DNA from: JAZKAR01 sp040389065
GTDB lineage: Bacteria; Pseudomonadota; Gammaproteobacteria; Burkholderiales; Casimicrobiaceae
Length of the DNA: 64,000 bases
Direction of reading: 5' to 3'
Assembly (NCBI GenBank): GCA_040389065.1
Contig: JAZKAR010000009.1
Span: 224,293 to 288,292 of the forward strand
Below, in pieces: positions 45,573-54,822 of the stretch; within the stretch, counting starts at the first letter, position 1; every line of letters begins with the position of its first letter. The notes under the pieces were generated by a model that searched no databases, was not told where the DNA came from, and worked only from the letters and a program-made list of their open reading frames with translations. The position numbers and the translations under genes were made by a program.

Positions 45573-47045
45573 TTGGATATAAACCCCTCCTCGAAAAGCC
45601 TTACTTTTTTGAATAAAGCATCTGCTTTACCCTTATGTGTAGATTTAGATGGAACACTAATTTATAGCGATCTATTATTAGAATCTTTTTTATTACTTAT
45701 CAAAAAAAATCCTTTCTACAGCATCATTATTTTATATAATTTTTTTCAAGGTAAAGCTGCGCTTAAAGCTTATATTGCAAAAAATATCACTATTAATCCG
45801 GCTTTATTGCCTTATAACATTACTTTTCTTAACTGGGTAAAGGAACAGAAAACACAAGGCCGAAGCGTATGGTTATGTACTGCATCCAATGAGAAGCTAG
45901 CCTATTCCATTTCAAATTATTTGAAATTATTTTCTGGCACTTTTGCCAGCTCAGATACCATCAATTTATCAGGCGAAATTAAATCTAAACGATTAGTAGA
46001 ACAATTTGGCGAAAAAGCGTTTGATTATTGTGGCAATCACTTGGTTGATTTAGCTGTGTGGAAGAAAAGCCATACAGCAATTATTGTTAATAGCAATAAT
46101 GATCTAATCAAAAATACCAGTAACCATGTTCAAATTTCTAAAATTTTTCCTTCAAAAAAAATATCAACAATAAAATTATTTTGTAAAGCCTTACGCTTAC
46201 ATCAATGGATTAAGAACATTTTGATATTTTTACCCCTCATTGCCGCTCATCAATGGTTAGATCTACACAAACTGTATTATGCTTTTTTAGCCTTTTTATC
46301 ATTTAGCTTAATAGCTTCTTCAGTATATGTAGTTAATGATATGTTTGATTTAGAAAATGATCGACTGCATCCTCGAAAAAAAAATAGGCCTTTTGCTTCA
46401 GGCGATCTTTCTTTAATGTATGGATTAATAAGTGCCCCAGTACTCTTTATTATTGCATGTTCTATTGCACAGTTTTTGCCTATCTCTTTTATAGCAATAT
46501 TATTTTCTTATTATATTTTGACGTTTCTTTATTCTTTACGATTAAAGCGTATAGTGCTAGTTGACACCATTGTTTTAGCCACTTTATATACATCCAGAAT
46601 TATTGCTGGAGGATTAGCGCTTAATATTTATTTATCTTTTTGGCTACTAACGTTTTCTATTTTTTTATTCTTAAGTTTATCATTTGTAAAACGTTATGCA
46701 GAATTAAAAGCACTGCAATTAAATTCAAGCCAGCCCTTAAAAACCGAAGGAAGAGACTACCATACCGATGATATGCCTATTATTCATAGTTATGGGGTCT
46801 CATCAGGATATTTAAGCGTATTAGTATTAGCACTTTATATTAATAGCCCTATAGTAGTAAAACTATATCGCTATCCTGAAAGAATTAGCTTTTTATGTGT
46901 ATTATTACTTTACTGGATAAGCTGGATATGGTTACAAACACATCGTGGCAATATGGATGATGACCCGCTGATATTTGCTCTAAAAGATAAAGTTAGCCTA
47001 ATCGTCTTAGCGTTATCTATCATAACCATACTATATGCCTTATAA
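45573..47045 (+). CDS. HAD phosphatase - UbiA prenyltransferase fusion (decaprenyl-phosphate phosphoribosyltransferase-like)
   Basis: 490 residues. The start is TTG at 45573, supported by AGGAGG six bases upstream. Residues about 1-195 are a HAD-type hydrolase (motif I VDLDGTLIYSD near 23-33, motif II LCTASNEKL, and a later CGNHLVDLAVW). Residues about 205-490 are a UbiA-type membrane prenyltransferase with the first Asp motif NDMFDLENDRLHPRKKNRPFASGDLS and later RDYHTDDMPIIHSYG. In actinobacteria the related DPPR synthase transfers phosphoribose to decaprenyl phosphate and a separate phosphatase follows, so the fusion could make polyprenyl-phospho-ribose or arabinose for a GT-C transferase. 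Whether the gene at 38335 uses it is not known. Confidence 0.85.
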   Translation: MDINPSSKSLTFLNKASALPLCVDLDGTLIYSDLLLESFLLLIKKNPFYSIIILYNFFQGKAALKAYIAKNITINPALLPYNITFLNWVKEQKTQGRSVWLCTASNEKLAYSISNYLKLFSGTFASSDTINLSGEIKSKRLVEQFGEKAFDYCGNHLVDLAVWKKSHTAIIVNSNNDLIKNTSNHVQISKIFPSKKISTIKLFCKALRLHQWIKNILIFLPLIAAHQWLDLHKLYYAFLAFLSFSLIASSVYVVNDMFDLENDRLHPRKKNRPFASGDLSLMYGLISAPVLFIIACSIAQFLPISFIAILFSYYILTFLYSLRLKRIVLVDTIVLATLYTSRIIAGGLALNIYLSFWLLTFSIFLFLSLSFVKRYAELKALQLNSSQPLKTEGRDYHTDDMPIIHSYGVSSGYLSVLVLALYINSPIVVKLYRYPERISFLCVLLLYWISWIWLQTHRGNMDDDPLIFALKDKVSLIVLALSIITILYAL

Positions 47046-47155
47046 AAAACATACACACCATTTAAAACAATACATTAATAATAAAATTTACAGTAAAAAT
47101 ATAAATTCAGTAGAATAGCGCATAAAATGACAACCGCTTTACACACATTTCCTTA

Positions 47156-47271
47156 AAAGCTACGCAGTTGGGCTCACTCAGGGTAGGGGATGCCCCGCAT
47201 GGCAATGCACACCGCCCAAAGAGTACGGCAAGTTGCCAACACTATGAGCGAACTCGACTGCGTAACTTCTA
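47156..47271. repeat. Correia-like palindromic element upstream of the ABC importer
   Basis: Left AAAGCTACGCAGTTGGGCTC, right GACTGCGTAACTTCTA, reverse core gagtacggcaagttgccaac. It ends 28 bp before the ATG of the binding-protein gene, so it could supply promoter or leader sequence. Confidence 0.85.
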
Positions 47272-47298
47272 TTCTTTTATAAATTAAGAAAGATTCGC

Positions 47299-48282
47299 AT
47301 GAAAAAAATGGCTTGTAAATGTGCCTTTGTACTGGCTGGCTTAAGTGCTCTTTACTCAACAGTAGCCTCTGCTGAAGTTAATACTGTTAGTTTCGCTCAT
47401 CAAAATGGCTGGGCATATACAACCCTTTACGTTATGCAAGAACAGCACTTAGTTGAGAAACAAGCTAAATTAGCAGGTATAGAATTAAAAGCTGATTATA
47501 AAAACCTTGGTTCCCCTGGAGTGATACGCGATGCTTTAATTGCCAAACAAGTTCAATTTGGTGCCGTTGGTATTCCCACACTTATTACACTTGCCGATAA
47601 AACTAACCGTGAGTACCAAGCAGTAGGTAATATTGTTTCATTACCTATGTATCTGAATACTACTGAACAGGTTAAATCTGTTTGCGATATCAAAGGTAAA
47701 ATTGCTCTTCCTACCATTAAAACCTCAGTTCAAGCAGTAACATTGCAAATGGCTGCTAAACAGCAATGCGGCAATGCTCTTGCACTCGATTCAAAAACTG
47801 TTTCGATGACACATCCTGATGGCATGGCTTCTTTACTAAATGGACAAGTAGCTGCCCATTTCACATCGCCTCCCTTTCAATATGTAGAACTCGAAGAAAG
47901 CCAAGGTAAAGTTAAGCGTTTATTAAACTCTTATGATGTCTTGGGCGGAAAAACCTCTTTTATTGTTTTAGTAGGCTCCAACTCGTTCAGACAAGAAAAT
48001 CCTAAAGCTTTTATAGCGGTAACAAAAGCGTTTGAAGAAGCACAAAACTGGATTAGTAGCCATCGCGCAGAAGCAGCTGCCTTGTATGTTAAATCAGAAA
48101 AACCTCGTGAGAGCGTGGCTGATGTTACTAAACAAATGGCAAGCCCAGAAGTTTTGTTTGATGTAACCCCAAATCGCATTGGTGTATACGCACGCTTCAT
48201 GCATGAAATTGGCACAGTTAAACATAGCTTATCTTGGCAAGAGTTGACCATGCCAAATTTACATACCAAATCAGGTTCTTAA
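47299..48282 (+). CDS. ABC transporter substrate-binding protein (SsuA/NMT1 family)
   Basis: 327 residues with a Sec signal peptide (CAFVLAGLSALYSTVASA, cleavage near residue 25). SsuA/ThiY/NMT1-type fold: FAHQNGWAYTTLYVMQEQHLVEKQAKLAGIELKADYKNLGSPGVIRDALIAKQVQFGAVGIPTLI and DIKGKIALPTIKTSVQAVTLQMAAKQ. These proteins bind nitrate, taurine, sulfonates or thiamine precursors; the ligand here cannot be told. It is followed immediately by its ATPase gene. Confidence 0.88.
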   Translation: MKKMACKCAFVLAGLSALYSTVASAEVNTVSFAHQNGWAYTTLYVMQEQHLVEKQAKLAGIELKADYKNLGSPGVIRDALIAKQVQFGAVGIPTLITLADKTNREYQAVGNIVSLPMYLNTTEQVKSVCDIKGKIALPTIKTSVQAVTLQMAAKQQCGNALALDSKTVSMTHPDGMASLLNGQVAAHFTSPPFQYVELEESQGKVKRLLNSYDVLGGKTSFIVLVGSNSFRQENPKAFIAVTKAFEEAQNWISSHRAEAAALYVKSEKPRESVADVTKQMASPEVLFDVTPNRIGVYARFMHEIGTVKHSLSWQELTMPNLHTKSGS

Positions 48283-48286
48283 AGTC

Positions 48287-49045
48287 TTGAGCACCTTACC
48301 TGCTATGCCCTCAATTAATAATAATGCCCTTGAAGTCTGCGACGTAACTCTAGATTATACGAGCCATGGAAAAATAACACGTGCTGTTGAACGGGTATCA
48401 TTTGTTATTCCTACGGGGCAACGTTTGGTATTAATGGGGCACTCTGGATGTGGAAAATCTACTCTTCTTAAAGCAGTAGGAGGTTTTCTGCAGGCAACTG
48501 AAGGCCATATCAAAGTATATGGTCGCCCAGTACAAGCGCCAGGCCCCGACCGCATGATTATTTGGCAAGATTTAGATCAGTTACTACCCTGGAAAACAAT
48601 TGAGGCTAATGTCGCGTACCCACTTTTATTAGCAGGAGCATCAAAAACTGATGCTAAAGACCGTGCGCTTTATTGGATTCATAAAGTAGGGCTTGATCGT
48701 GCACTCGGGCAATACCCCCATCAACTATCAGGAGGCATGAAACAACGTGTTGCTATTGCCCGAGGTTTTGCAGCAAAGCCCGCTGTATTATTAATGGATG
48801 AACCCTTTTCTGCACTAGATGCTCTAACACGCCACCAGCTTCAAGATGAACTGATTGCATTACAAGAAGAATCTAATATTACGCTGCTCTTTGTATCTCA
48901 TGATGCTGCAGAAGCCATACGTATTGGTCAATACATTCTTGTACTATCCCCTCATCCTGGTCGTGTTAAAGCACTTTTGCATAATAATAAACCTGGCAAT
49001 GAAATAGAAGAGCAGTTACATACCCTACTCTTTGAAAGCCATTAA
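48287..49045 (+). CDS. ABC transporter ATP-binding protein (SsuB/TauB/NrtD type)
   Basis: 252 residues from TTG 48287, or 246 from ATG 48305; neither start is decided by a strong Shine-Dalgarno. Walker A GHSGCGKST, Q-loop WQDLDQLLPWKTI, signature LSGGMKQRVAIAR and Walker B AVLLMDEPFSALDALTRHQL with H-loop SHDAAEA are all intact. Starts 4 bp after the binding-protein gene. The permease gene would normally follow at once, but a palindromic element sits between them. Confidence 0.95.
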   Translation: MSTLPAMPSINNNALEVCDVTLDYTSHGKITRAVERVSFVIPTGQRLVLMGHSGCGKSTLLKAVGGFLQATEGHIKVYGRPVQAPGPDRMIIWQDLDQLLPWKTIEANVAYPLLLAGASKTDAKDRALYWIHKVGLDRALGQYPHQLSGGMKQRVAIARGFAAKPAVLLMDEPFSALDALTRHQLQDELIALQEESNITLLFVSHDAAEAIRIGQYILVLSPHPGRVKALLHNNKPGNEIEEQLHTLLFESH

Positions 49046-49050
49046 ATTGT

Positions 49051-49154
49051 TAGGAGTGACTCAAATCTGCTCCAGCGGCGTTGTGGCATCTTGCCGTACT
49101 ATGCGTACTGTCTGCGATGCCACGCCTTGCTGGAACAAATTTGAGTCACTCCTA
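49051..49154. repeat. Correia-like palindromic element inserted in the ABC importer operon (TAGGAGTGACTCAAAT subtype)
   Basis: 104 bp with 26-base inverted ends that differ at two positions: left TAGGAGTGACTCAAAT then CTGCTCCAGC, right mirror with TTGTTCCAGC. The core GGCATCTTGCCGTACTATGC then GTACTGTCTGCGATGCC is intact and itself partly palindromic. It begins 5 bp after the ATPase stop and separates it from the permease gene. The copy appears recent. Confidence 0.93.
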
Positions 49155-49306
49155 GCATCAATCATTTCTCTTTTTTGAAATTAAAAATTTTCGGCATACA
49201 CACTTCATATAAATAAATGATTTTATTATATTAAAATCTTCTTACTATTAGATATACACGCCATCAATCTAGGCTTTTTTGAAAGTTAAGAAAGTTTACG
49301 TGCTTC

Positions 49307-50086
49307 ATGAAAGATGCTATGAATACATTTGCTCGCAAAACACTTTCTACTTTTTTGCTACTAGCTATTTGGGAAGTCGCTGCCCGGTTAGGAAACTTTC
49401 CTTTAATTTTGCCTACGTTTATTGATACAGCGAAAGCCTTAGTAGAATCGCTTCTTTCTCACGATACCAATGTTCTCAATTACATGCGTGAAACCTGTTA
49501 CAGCCTGTTTATTGGCTTTGGTATTGGAGCACTGATTGCAACCTTGCTAACCATTTTCGCTGTTAATACTCTCTTTTTTGAAACCCTACTCTCCACGCTT
49601 ACTAGCGCATTAGCCCCGTTACCTGCTGTCGCTGTATTTCCTCTAGCGCTTATGTGGTTTGGTATTTCTTATACATCTATAATTTTTATTGCAGCGTTTG
49701 CAGCCGTGTTTCCTGTTGCAGTCTCCATGATTCAAGGCTTTCATACCGTGCCTCATACGCTTAGAAATGTAGGAAGAAATTTAGGCATGTCGCGCCTGGA
49801 GCTTACCTGTCGCATTTTAATTCCTGCGGCGCTTCCTGCTATTTTAGCGGGTCTACGCAATGGTTTTTCAAATGGTTTTCGTGCGCTTGTCGCCGTTGAA
49901 ATGGTAATAGGCGCTGCTACAGGCTCGGGCGGATTAGGCTGGTTTGTTATGTCTAGTAAGCAAAACTTAGATATTCCATTAGTATATGCAGGTATTCTTG
50001 CCATTATGTGTGTTGGATTATTATTTGAAGCACTTTTCCATTGGATTGAAGAAAAAACAGTAAAAAAATGGGGAATGCTAAACTAA
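49307..50086 (+). CDS. ABC transporter permease (SsuC/TauC type)
   Basis: 259 residues, six membrane segments. The EAA loop that contacts the ATPase is visible as VPHTLRNVGRNLGMSRLELTCRILIPAALPAILAGLRNGFSNGFRALVAVEMV (about 145-198), and GSGGLGWFVMSS is family-typical. In most genomes it is contiguous with the ATPase; here 261 bp including the element at 49051 intervene, so it may have its own promoter. Confidence 0.93.
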   Translation: MKDAMNTFARKTLSTFLLLAIWEVAARLGNFPLILPTFIDTAKALVESLLSHDTNVLNYMRETCYSLFIGFGIGALIATLLTIFAVNTLFFETLLSTLTSALAPLPAVAVFPLALMWFGISYTSIIFIAAFAAVFPVAVSMIQGFHTVPHTLRNVGRNLGMSRLELTCRILIPAALPAILAGLRNGFSNGFRALVAVEMVIGAATGSGGLGWFVMSSKQNLDIPLVYAGILAIMCVGLLFEALFHWIEEKTVKKWGMLN

Positions 50087-50285
50087 AAAATTCATAACCC
50101 TAACTAACATACTAAAAAATTTTGCTTTTACTCTGAAAAGCTATTAATTTTATAAGTGTATTAGCATGTGCAATTTCTCCTTTAATAATATTTAACTATC
50201 GTAGATAATCACTTCAACTTCTCTATTTCTTTAAAACCAATTTTGTGATTATCTACCTAATAATAAAAACTAAACCTTAAAGATT

Positions 50286-50690
50286 TTATGGTGTAGCACT
50301 CCATAATAATTCTTTTACAATACCGTATAATGAGCCTAACATTAATATTAATATGGCACCAGCTGCCAGCCCGAACCCTAATGCACGCTTTTTAGGATCT
50401 AATTGATACATTACCGCATAGATTAAACGACCGATTAACCATACTGCGCCTAAAAAAATAGCAATTTTATAATTTATATACACAGCAAATAACCACAATG
50501 ATGGTAAAAAAATTAAGGTATTTTCAATTGTATTTACTTGCACACGATAAGCGCGCTCAAATGTAGGATGCCCAACTACAGCAGGTGCCTGAATATTATA
50601 TTTTCGTCTGGTTAAACCTACATTTATAACTAATGCAAATTGCATGATGACTGTTAAAATCGTAATTAAAGCTACCCAGTGCATTTTCAT
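50286..50690 (-). CDS. MAPEG family membrane protein
   Basis: 134 residues with four transmembrane segments. VGLTRRKYNIQAPAVVGHPTFERAYRVQVNTIENTLIFLPSLWLFAVYIN carries the MAPEG core (FERAxRVQxNTxE), and GAVWLIGRLIYAVMYQLDPKKRALGFGL is typical of the family. MAPEG proteins include glutathione transferases and eicosanoid enzymes; the bacterial members have no firm function. Monocistronic. Confidence 0.9.
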   Translation of the reverse strand: MKMHWVALITILTVIMQFALVINVGLTRRKYNIQAPAVVGHPTFERAYRVQVNTIENTLIFLPSLWLFAVYINYKIAIFLGAVWLIGRLIYAVMYQLDPKKRALGFGLAAGAILILMLGSLYGIVKELLWSATP

Positions 50691-51148
50691 CGCTTTATAT
50701 TCCTAAAAGAGGTTTATACAATACTACCCAATCAGCATTGTAGCGCTTTGCTTTACTCACTATCGATAATGCTGGTGTGTAGTGCTCGAATAACTTTGCA
50801 TGTGTATGGTTTTGTTAAACATCTTATTTTTTCATTTTTTTAATCTGTTTTACTATCATTTACTTTAAGTAATAAACCATTGAGTAAAAACTAATGTAGA
50901 ACTTTTACTGCTTTTTTACTGCTTTTTTGCTGCTAATTGCAAGAAGGCAACCCATACACGCTTAACCCTAGCACAAGCGTATTAAAATAATGTTTCATCA
51001 CTTCTATGTTCTTCATGCGCTCTATGCGTACTAGCCCTAACAATACATTTACACAAGCTCACACTATTCTTACCATACGTTTATACGAGATTTCATAATA
51101 TTTACTTTTAGAAGAACAGATTCTTTTAATTCAGATAGCGGGCATAAC
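50691..51148. other. Intergenic region between MAPEG and the dioxygenase gene
   Basis: 458 bp, no gene. A short tandem repeat, tttttactgc in three copies (about 50898-50934), is the only structure noticed. Confidence 0.45.
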
Positions 51149-51961
51149 ATGCAACAGGATGATCTTCCGGTTTTTTTTCTCTCTCATGGCGGCGGCCCCT
51201 GGCCTTATGTCGAAGCAATGCGAAAACAATTTTCCTTAACAGAGCAATTTTTAAAAAAAATTCCCGCCCTCTTGCCACATTCCCCTAGCGCCATTTTAGT
51301 TATCACTGGTCATTGGGAGGAGAAAAATTTTACAGTTTCTACTGGAACCCACCCTCCTACTCTATATGATTACTCAGGCTTTCCAGAACATACTTATCAT
51401 ATTCAATACCCCGCACCAGGGTTACCATCTTTAGCGCATCGCGTTCAAGATTTGCTTCTTCAAAAAGGCATCTCTAGCGTCCAAGATTCAAAACGTGGTT
51501 TTGATCATGGAACATTTGTACCATTAGCCCTTATGTATCCTGAGGCTACTATTCCCGTTGTCTTACTTTCAATTAAAAATAGTTACGACCCTCTTATTCA
51601 TATTCAGGTAGGTGAAGCTTTACAGCCACTTCGTCGTGAGGGTGTCTTAATTTTAGGGAGTGGCCTTACTTACCATAATATGAGAGGATTTGGTCACCCA
51701 CACTCAATGGCATCTTCAGAACAATTTGAAGAGTATCTATACGACGCTATTTCTCAACCAACGCCCCAGCAACGCACTGAAAAGCTCATTGCCTGGGAAA
51801 AAGCTCCCGCCGCCAGGCAAGTGCATCCCAGAGAAGATCATTTAATTCCTCTTATGGTGATAGCAGGAGCAGCAGGTAAGAATATTGGTAAGCGGTATTT
51901 TGTTGAAATAGCTATGGGAGTTAAAATGGCTTCTTATTCTTTTGGTACACTCAAAACCTAG
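51149..51961 (+). CDS. ygiD: Class III extradiol dioxygenase, 4,5-DOPA dioxygenase-like (YgiD family)
   Basis: 270 residues of the LigB superfamily. FLSHGGGPWPYVEAM provides the first metal His, ITGHWEEKNFTVSTG the second region, GFDHGTFVPLALMYPEATIPVVLLSI the third, and GSGLTYHNMRGFG is family-typical. YgiD/DODA proteins open catechol rings such as DOPA in vitro; the physiological substrate is unclear. Cytoplasmic, single gene. Confidence 0.92.
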   Translation: MQQDDLPVFFLSHGGGPWPYVEAMRKQFSLTEQFLKKIPALLPHSPSAILVITGHWEEKNFTVSTGTHPPTLYDYSGFPEHTYHIQYPAPGLPSLAHRVQDLLLQKGISSVQDSKRGFDHGTFVPLALMYPEATIPVVLLSIKNSYDPLIHIQVGEALQPLRREGVLILGSGLTYHNMRGFGHPHSMASSEQFEEYLYDAISQPTPQQRTEKLIAWEKAPAARQVHPREDHLIPLMVIAGAAGKNIGKRYFVEIAMGVKMASYSFGTLKT

Positions 51962-52090
51962 CGAAGGTTAGCTTTGCTGCATGATTATTTGCCTTAATAT
52001 TAAACCCATCACTTTCTTAGCCGCTCAAAAAGTGATTAAATAAGGGGTTTAAGTACTATCAAATTTTCTCGTTCTTATGAAAGCCCTTAT

Positions 52091-52450
52091 ATGTCAACGG
52101 TTACCATTTATCATAATCCAAAATGCGGTACTTCTCGTGCAACCCTTGAATTAATTCGCCAGAGGGGTATAGAACCTACTATCGTGGAATACCTAAAAAA
52201 ACCGCTTTCACGCGAAGAGCTCACTCAATTAATTGCTAAAATGGGTGTACCAGTACGTACTATTCTGCGTAGCACAGAGACATTTTATGATGATTTAAAG
52301 CTAGGCGATGCACATCATAGTGATGAATCCCTCATTGATGCTGTTGCTGAGCATCCCATTTTGATGAATCGCCCCATTGTAGTCACTGATCAAGGTGCAG
52401 TACTGTGCCGTCCTGCTGATAAAGTGCTCAACATTCTGCCCAAGAAATAA
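52091..52450 (+). CDS. arsC: Arsenate reductase (glutaredoxin type) / ArsC family
   Basis: 119 residues. The catalytic Cys12 lies in YHNPKCGTSRATLELI, with the R60/R94-type arginines in IRxxE-like TILRSTETFYDDLKLGD and ILMNRPIVVTDQGAVLCRPADKVLNIL. This is the ArsC form that uses glutathione and glutaredoxin. No arsR, arsB or acr3 lies next to it, so it may be the YffB/Spx-like housekeeping kind, but the NPKCGTSR and MNRPIVV motifs favour true ArsC. Confidence 0.92.
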   Translation: MSTVTIYHNPKCGTSRATLELIRQRGIEPTIVEYLKKPLSREELTQLIAKMGVPVRTILRSTETFYDDLKLGDAHHSDESLIDAVAEHPILMNRPIVVTDQGAVLCRPADKVLNILPKK

Positions 52451-52873
52451 AAGTATTTTTCTTGCAGAGATTAGGGGAGGCTTAAGTCTAATGTTCTATC
52501 ACAACTAGTTTTTAGGGTAGAAATCAATAGTTTTTCTTGTGTGCTATGGCATCACAAGATACGAAAAAGCGTCATGGCCTTAATGATGGCAACAATAAGT
52601 AACGCAGCCAAACGAGAAAAAATTCGACTTATCCCTTAAAAGTTAAATGTACTAAAACACCAGGTTTCTTGGATGATAGCTCCCCCGACTTATTCTTATT
52701 AAATTTAGAAGTTACGCAGTTGAATTCTCTCGGCGCTGTAGCAACTTGCCGTACTACATGTACTGCCTGCGTTGCTCTTCAGGGCATCCCATGTCTTGAT
52801 AGCACCCTACTGCGTAACCTCTAAAATGATTATTTAAAATTCCTTAGCAGCTCGACATTATTAGTTATTGTTA
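52451..52873. other. Intergenic region between arsC and rhomboid gene
   Basis: 423 bp with no gene; it contains the palindromic element at 52706-52823. The remaining 250 bp show nothing I can name. Confidence 0.5.
52706..52823. repeat. Correia-like palindromic element, well preserved
   Basis: 118 bp, left TAGAAGTTACGCAGTTGAA, right CTACTGCGTAACCTCTA. Forward core GGCGCTGTAGCAACTTGCCG, then TACTACATGTACTGCCTGCG and TTGC. This copy and 56697-56815 show the core best for the TAGAAGTTACGCAGT subtype. Confidence 0.92.
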
Positions 52874-53512
52874 TCAATGGAGTGTTTTTACTATTTTTTT
52901 TGCAGCACGATTTTTCCCCCATCGCATCCACTCTACTTCGATTCTAGCAAACACCATTCCTGCAACTAAGCCTCCACCATGCGCCCAGTTAGCCACATTT
53001 CCCAACCAACCGGTAAGGCAAACAAAAAACCAAACCAGCATCATAATGACAGTATTTTTATCTACTTCAAAACCAAAATGAGGGTTATGCTTTCCTTGCA
53101 TCCAAATATAACCAAATAATCCATACACTACGCCTGACATCCCGCCAAAATTATGGTGCCCAGTTAAATGAAACTGAAGATAATTAGAGATCGCTGCAAG
53201 TAAAAATACCAAGATTAATAAAAACCAGGAGCCTCTTTTTGACTCAATTAAAGATCCAGCATCTCTTAACCAAAGCATATTAAAGAAGATATGAAAAAAC
53301 CCATAATGAATTAACATAGGTGTTACTAAACGCCAGGGCTCTTTTAACCATTGTTGCGCAGGCAGCAATGCATCAGCTGGATTAATAATAAGAAAATAGC
53401 TTGTGAAAGCTCCTTTTCCCATTTTGGTTAAAATAGCAACAAACACTGTAATAATAATTAAGCTGTAAGCGACTAAGCTCGAGTTTTTTAGTTTCATATA
53501 TACAAACTGCAC
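52874..53512 (-). CDS. Rhomboid family intramembrane serine protease
   Basis: 212 residues, six transmembrane segments. The catalytic Ser is in FGGMSGVVYGLFGYIWM (GMSG, near residue 125) and the catalytic His in NWAHGGGLVAGMVF (near 180). RLVTPMLIHYGFFHIFFNMLWLRDAG supplies the conserved HxxFNMxW of TM2. This is the GlpG-like core without the N-terminal cytoplasmic domain of E. coli GlpG. ATG at 53497 (MKLKNSS) is an alternative start. Confidence 0.94.
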   Translation of the reverse strand: MQFVYMKLKNSSLVAYSLIIITVFVAILTKMGKGAFTSYFLIINPADALLPAQQWLKEPWRLVTPMLIHYGFFHIFFNMLWLRDAGSLIESKRGSWFLLILVFLLAAISNYLQFHLTGHHNFGGMSGVVYGLFGYIWMQGKHNPHFGFEVDKNTVIMMLVWFFVCLTGWLGNVANWAHGGGLVAGMVFARIEVEWMRWGKNRAAKKIVKTLH

Positions 53513-53709
53513 CTTTCAAACACTACCGCTATTTAACCTCTTTAAGCACTATTTTAACAGGCTTATACCAATTATTATAGGAAACGCCTTATAAAAGCTT
53601 ATGCTGACATAACATGCCTAACCACGCCAAATAGTAGTAATCTAATGCTGCTTGCAAGAACGGCTTTGCACAGGCTTATTACACTCTATCTTTAAGAAAG
53701 CACATTGCC

Positions 53710-54822
53710 ATGCTCTCCGAACGCGATCAACAAAAATTAGACGAGTTATACAATGCAATGGAGCACGATAACCAACATTTTTTAGGTTACCCTATTGCTC
53801 GAGACTTTAGCTATGAACCTCTCTACCGGTTTCTTAAATTTCCTCTCAATAATGTAGGCGATCCTTATCAGCCATCCACTTACAAATTAGGAACACGTCC
53901 GTTTGAACGTGAAGTTGTGGATTTCTTCGCTGGCCTTTTTAAAGCGCCTCCACAACAATACTGGGGTTACATTACAAATGGAGGAAGCGAAGGAAATCTT
54001 TATGGCCTCTATTTAGCAAGAGAACTTCACCCACATGCTATCGTTTATTTTTCGGAAGATACCCATTATAGCGTGGCTAAAAATGTTCATTTTTTAGGCT
54101 TACGCCATATTATGATTCGCTCGCAACCTTCTGGCGAAATTGACTATGAAGACTTAAAAGAGAGTTTACGTTTACATCGTGATGTTCCCGCTATTATTGT
54201 GGCAAATATTGGAACTACAATGAAAGAAGGTAAAGACAATACCTTACGTATTCGCGCCATTTTAGATGAGCTAGTGATTACACAGCGTTATATTCATTGT
54301 GACAGCGCATTTTGTGGCCCCTATGCCCAGTTTATGAATCCTAAACCTGCTTTTGATTTCAGCGAAGGCGCCGACTCTATTGCCATCAGCGGGCATAAGT
54401 TTATAGGATCACCAATTCCATGCGGAGTTGTCATTGCTTATAAACGCAATGTAGATCGTATTAGCCATACCATTGGTTACATTGGTACGCAAGACACAAC
54501 GATTACTGGTTCTCGCAATGCTTTTACACCTTTAGTTTTATGGTACGCTATGAAAAATTTAGGTGAGACCGGGCTACGCGATTCTTTCTTCCGCTGTGAA
54601 GCTTTAGCTGAATACGCTCTCAAGGCACTACAGGCCCAACACATTGCAGCATGGCGTAACCCTCAAGCGTTAACCATCGTACTACCAGTTGTCAGTGAAG
54701 CCATTCGTGCCGACTGGCAATTAGCAACGCACGGGGTTAGCCATATTATTATTACTCCCGGCGTAACTCAACAACATATTGATGCATTAATGGCTGATCT
54801 ATCAAAGGAAGTAAGCGCATGA
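53710..54822 (+). CDS. hdc: PLP-dependent histidine decarboxylase
   Basis: 370 residues of the group II PLP decarboxylase family. YITNGGSEGNLYGLYLAREL (about 87-106), DTHYSVAKN with His119 stacking on PLP, IHCDSAFCGPY with Asp198, and the PLP Lys230 in SISGHKF are conserved. Length and sequence resemble the Hdc of Morganella and Acinetobacter, which make histamine, sometimes as a siderophore precursor. No siderophore genes lie here. Its stop overlaps the ATG of a double-ACT gene by four bases, which is unusual and suggests allosteric or linked function. Confidence 0.85.
   Translation: MLSERDQQKLDELYNAMEHDNQHFLGYPIARDFSYEPLYRFLKFPLNNVGDPYQPSTYKLGTRPFEREVVDFFAGLFKAPPQQYWGYITNGGSEGNLYGLYLARELHPHAIVYFSEDTHYSVAKNVHFLGLRHIMIRSQPSGEIDYEDLKESLRLHRDVPAIIVANIGTTMKEGKDNTLRIRAILDELVITQRYIHCDSAFCGPYAQFMNPKPAFDFSEGADSIAISGHKFIGSPIPCGVVIAYKRNVDRISHTIGYIGTQDTTITGSRNAFTPLVLWYAMKNLGETGLRDSFFRCEALAEYALKALQAQHIAAWRNPQALTIVLPVVSEAIRADWQLATHGVSHIIITPGVTQQHIDALMADLSKEVSA

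Noticed and set aside
49051..49154. Rho-independent terminator of the ABC ATPase gene
   Set aside because: The stem is 26 bp with no T-tract, and its ends and core match a dispersed repeat family, so a mobile-type element is the better description.
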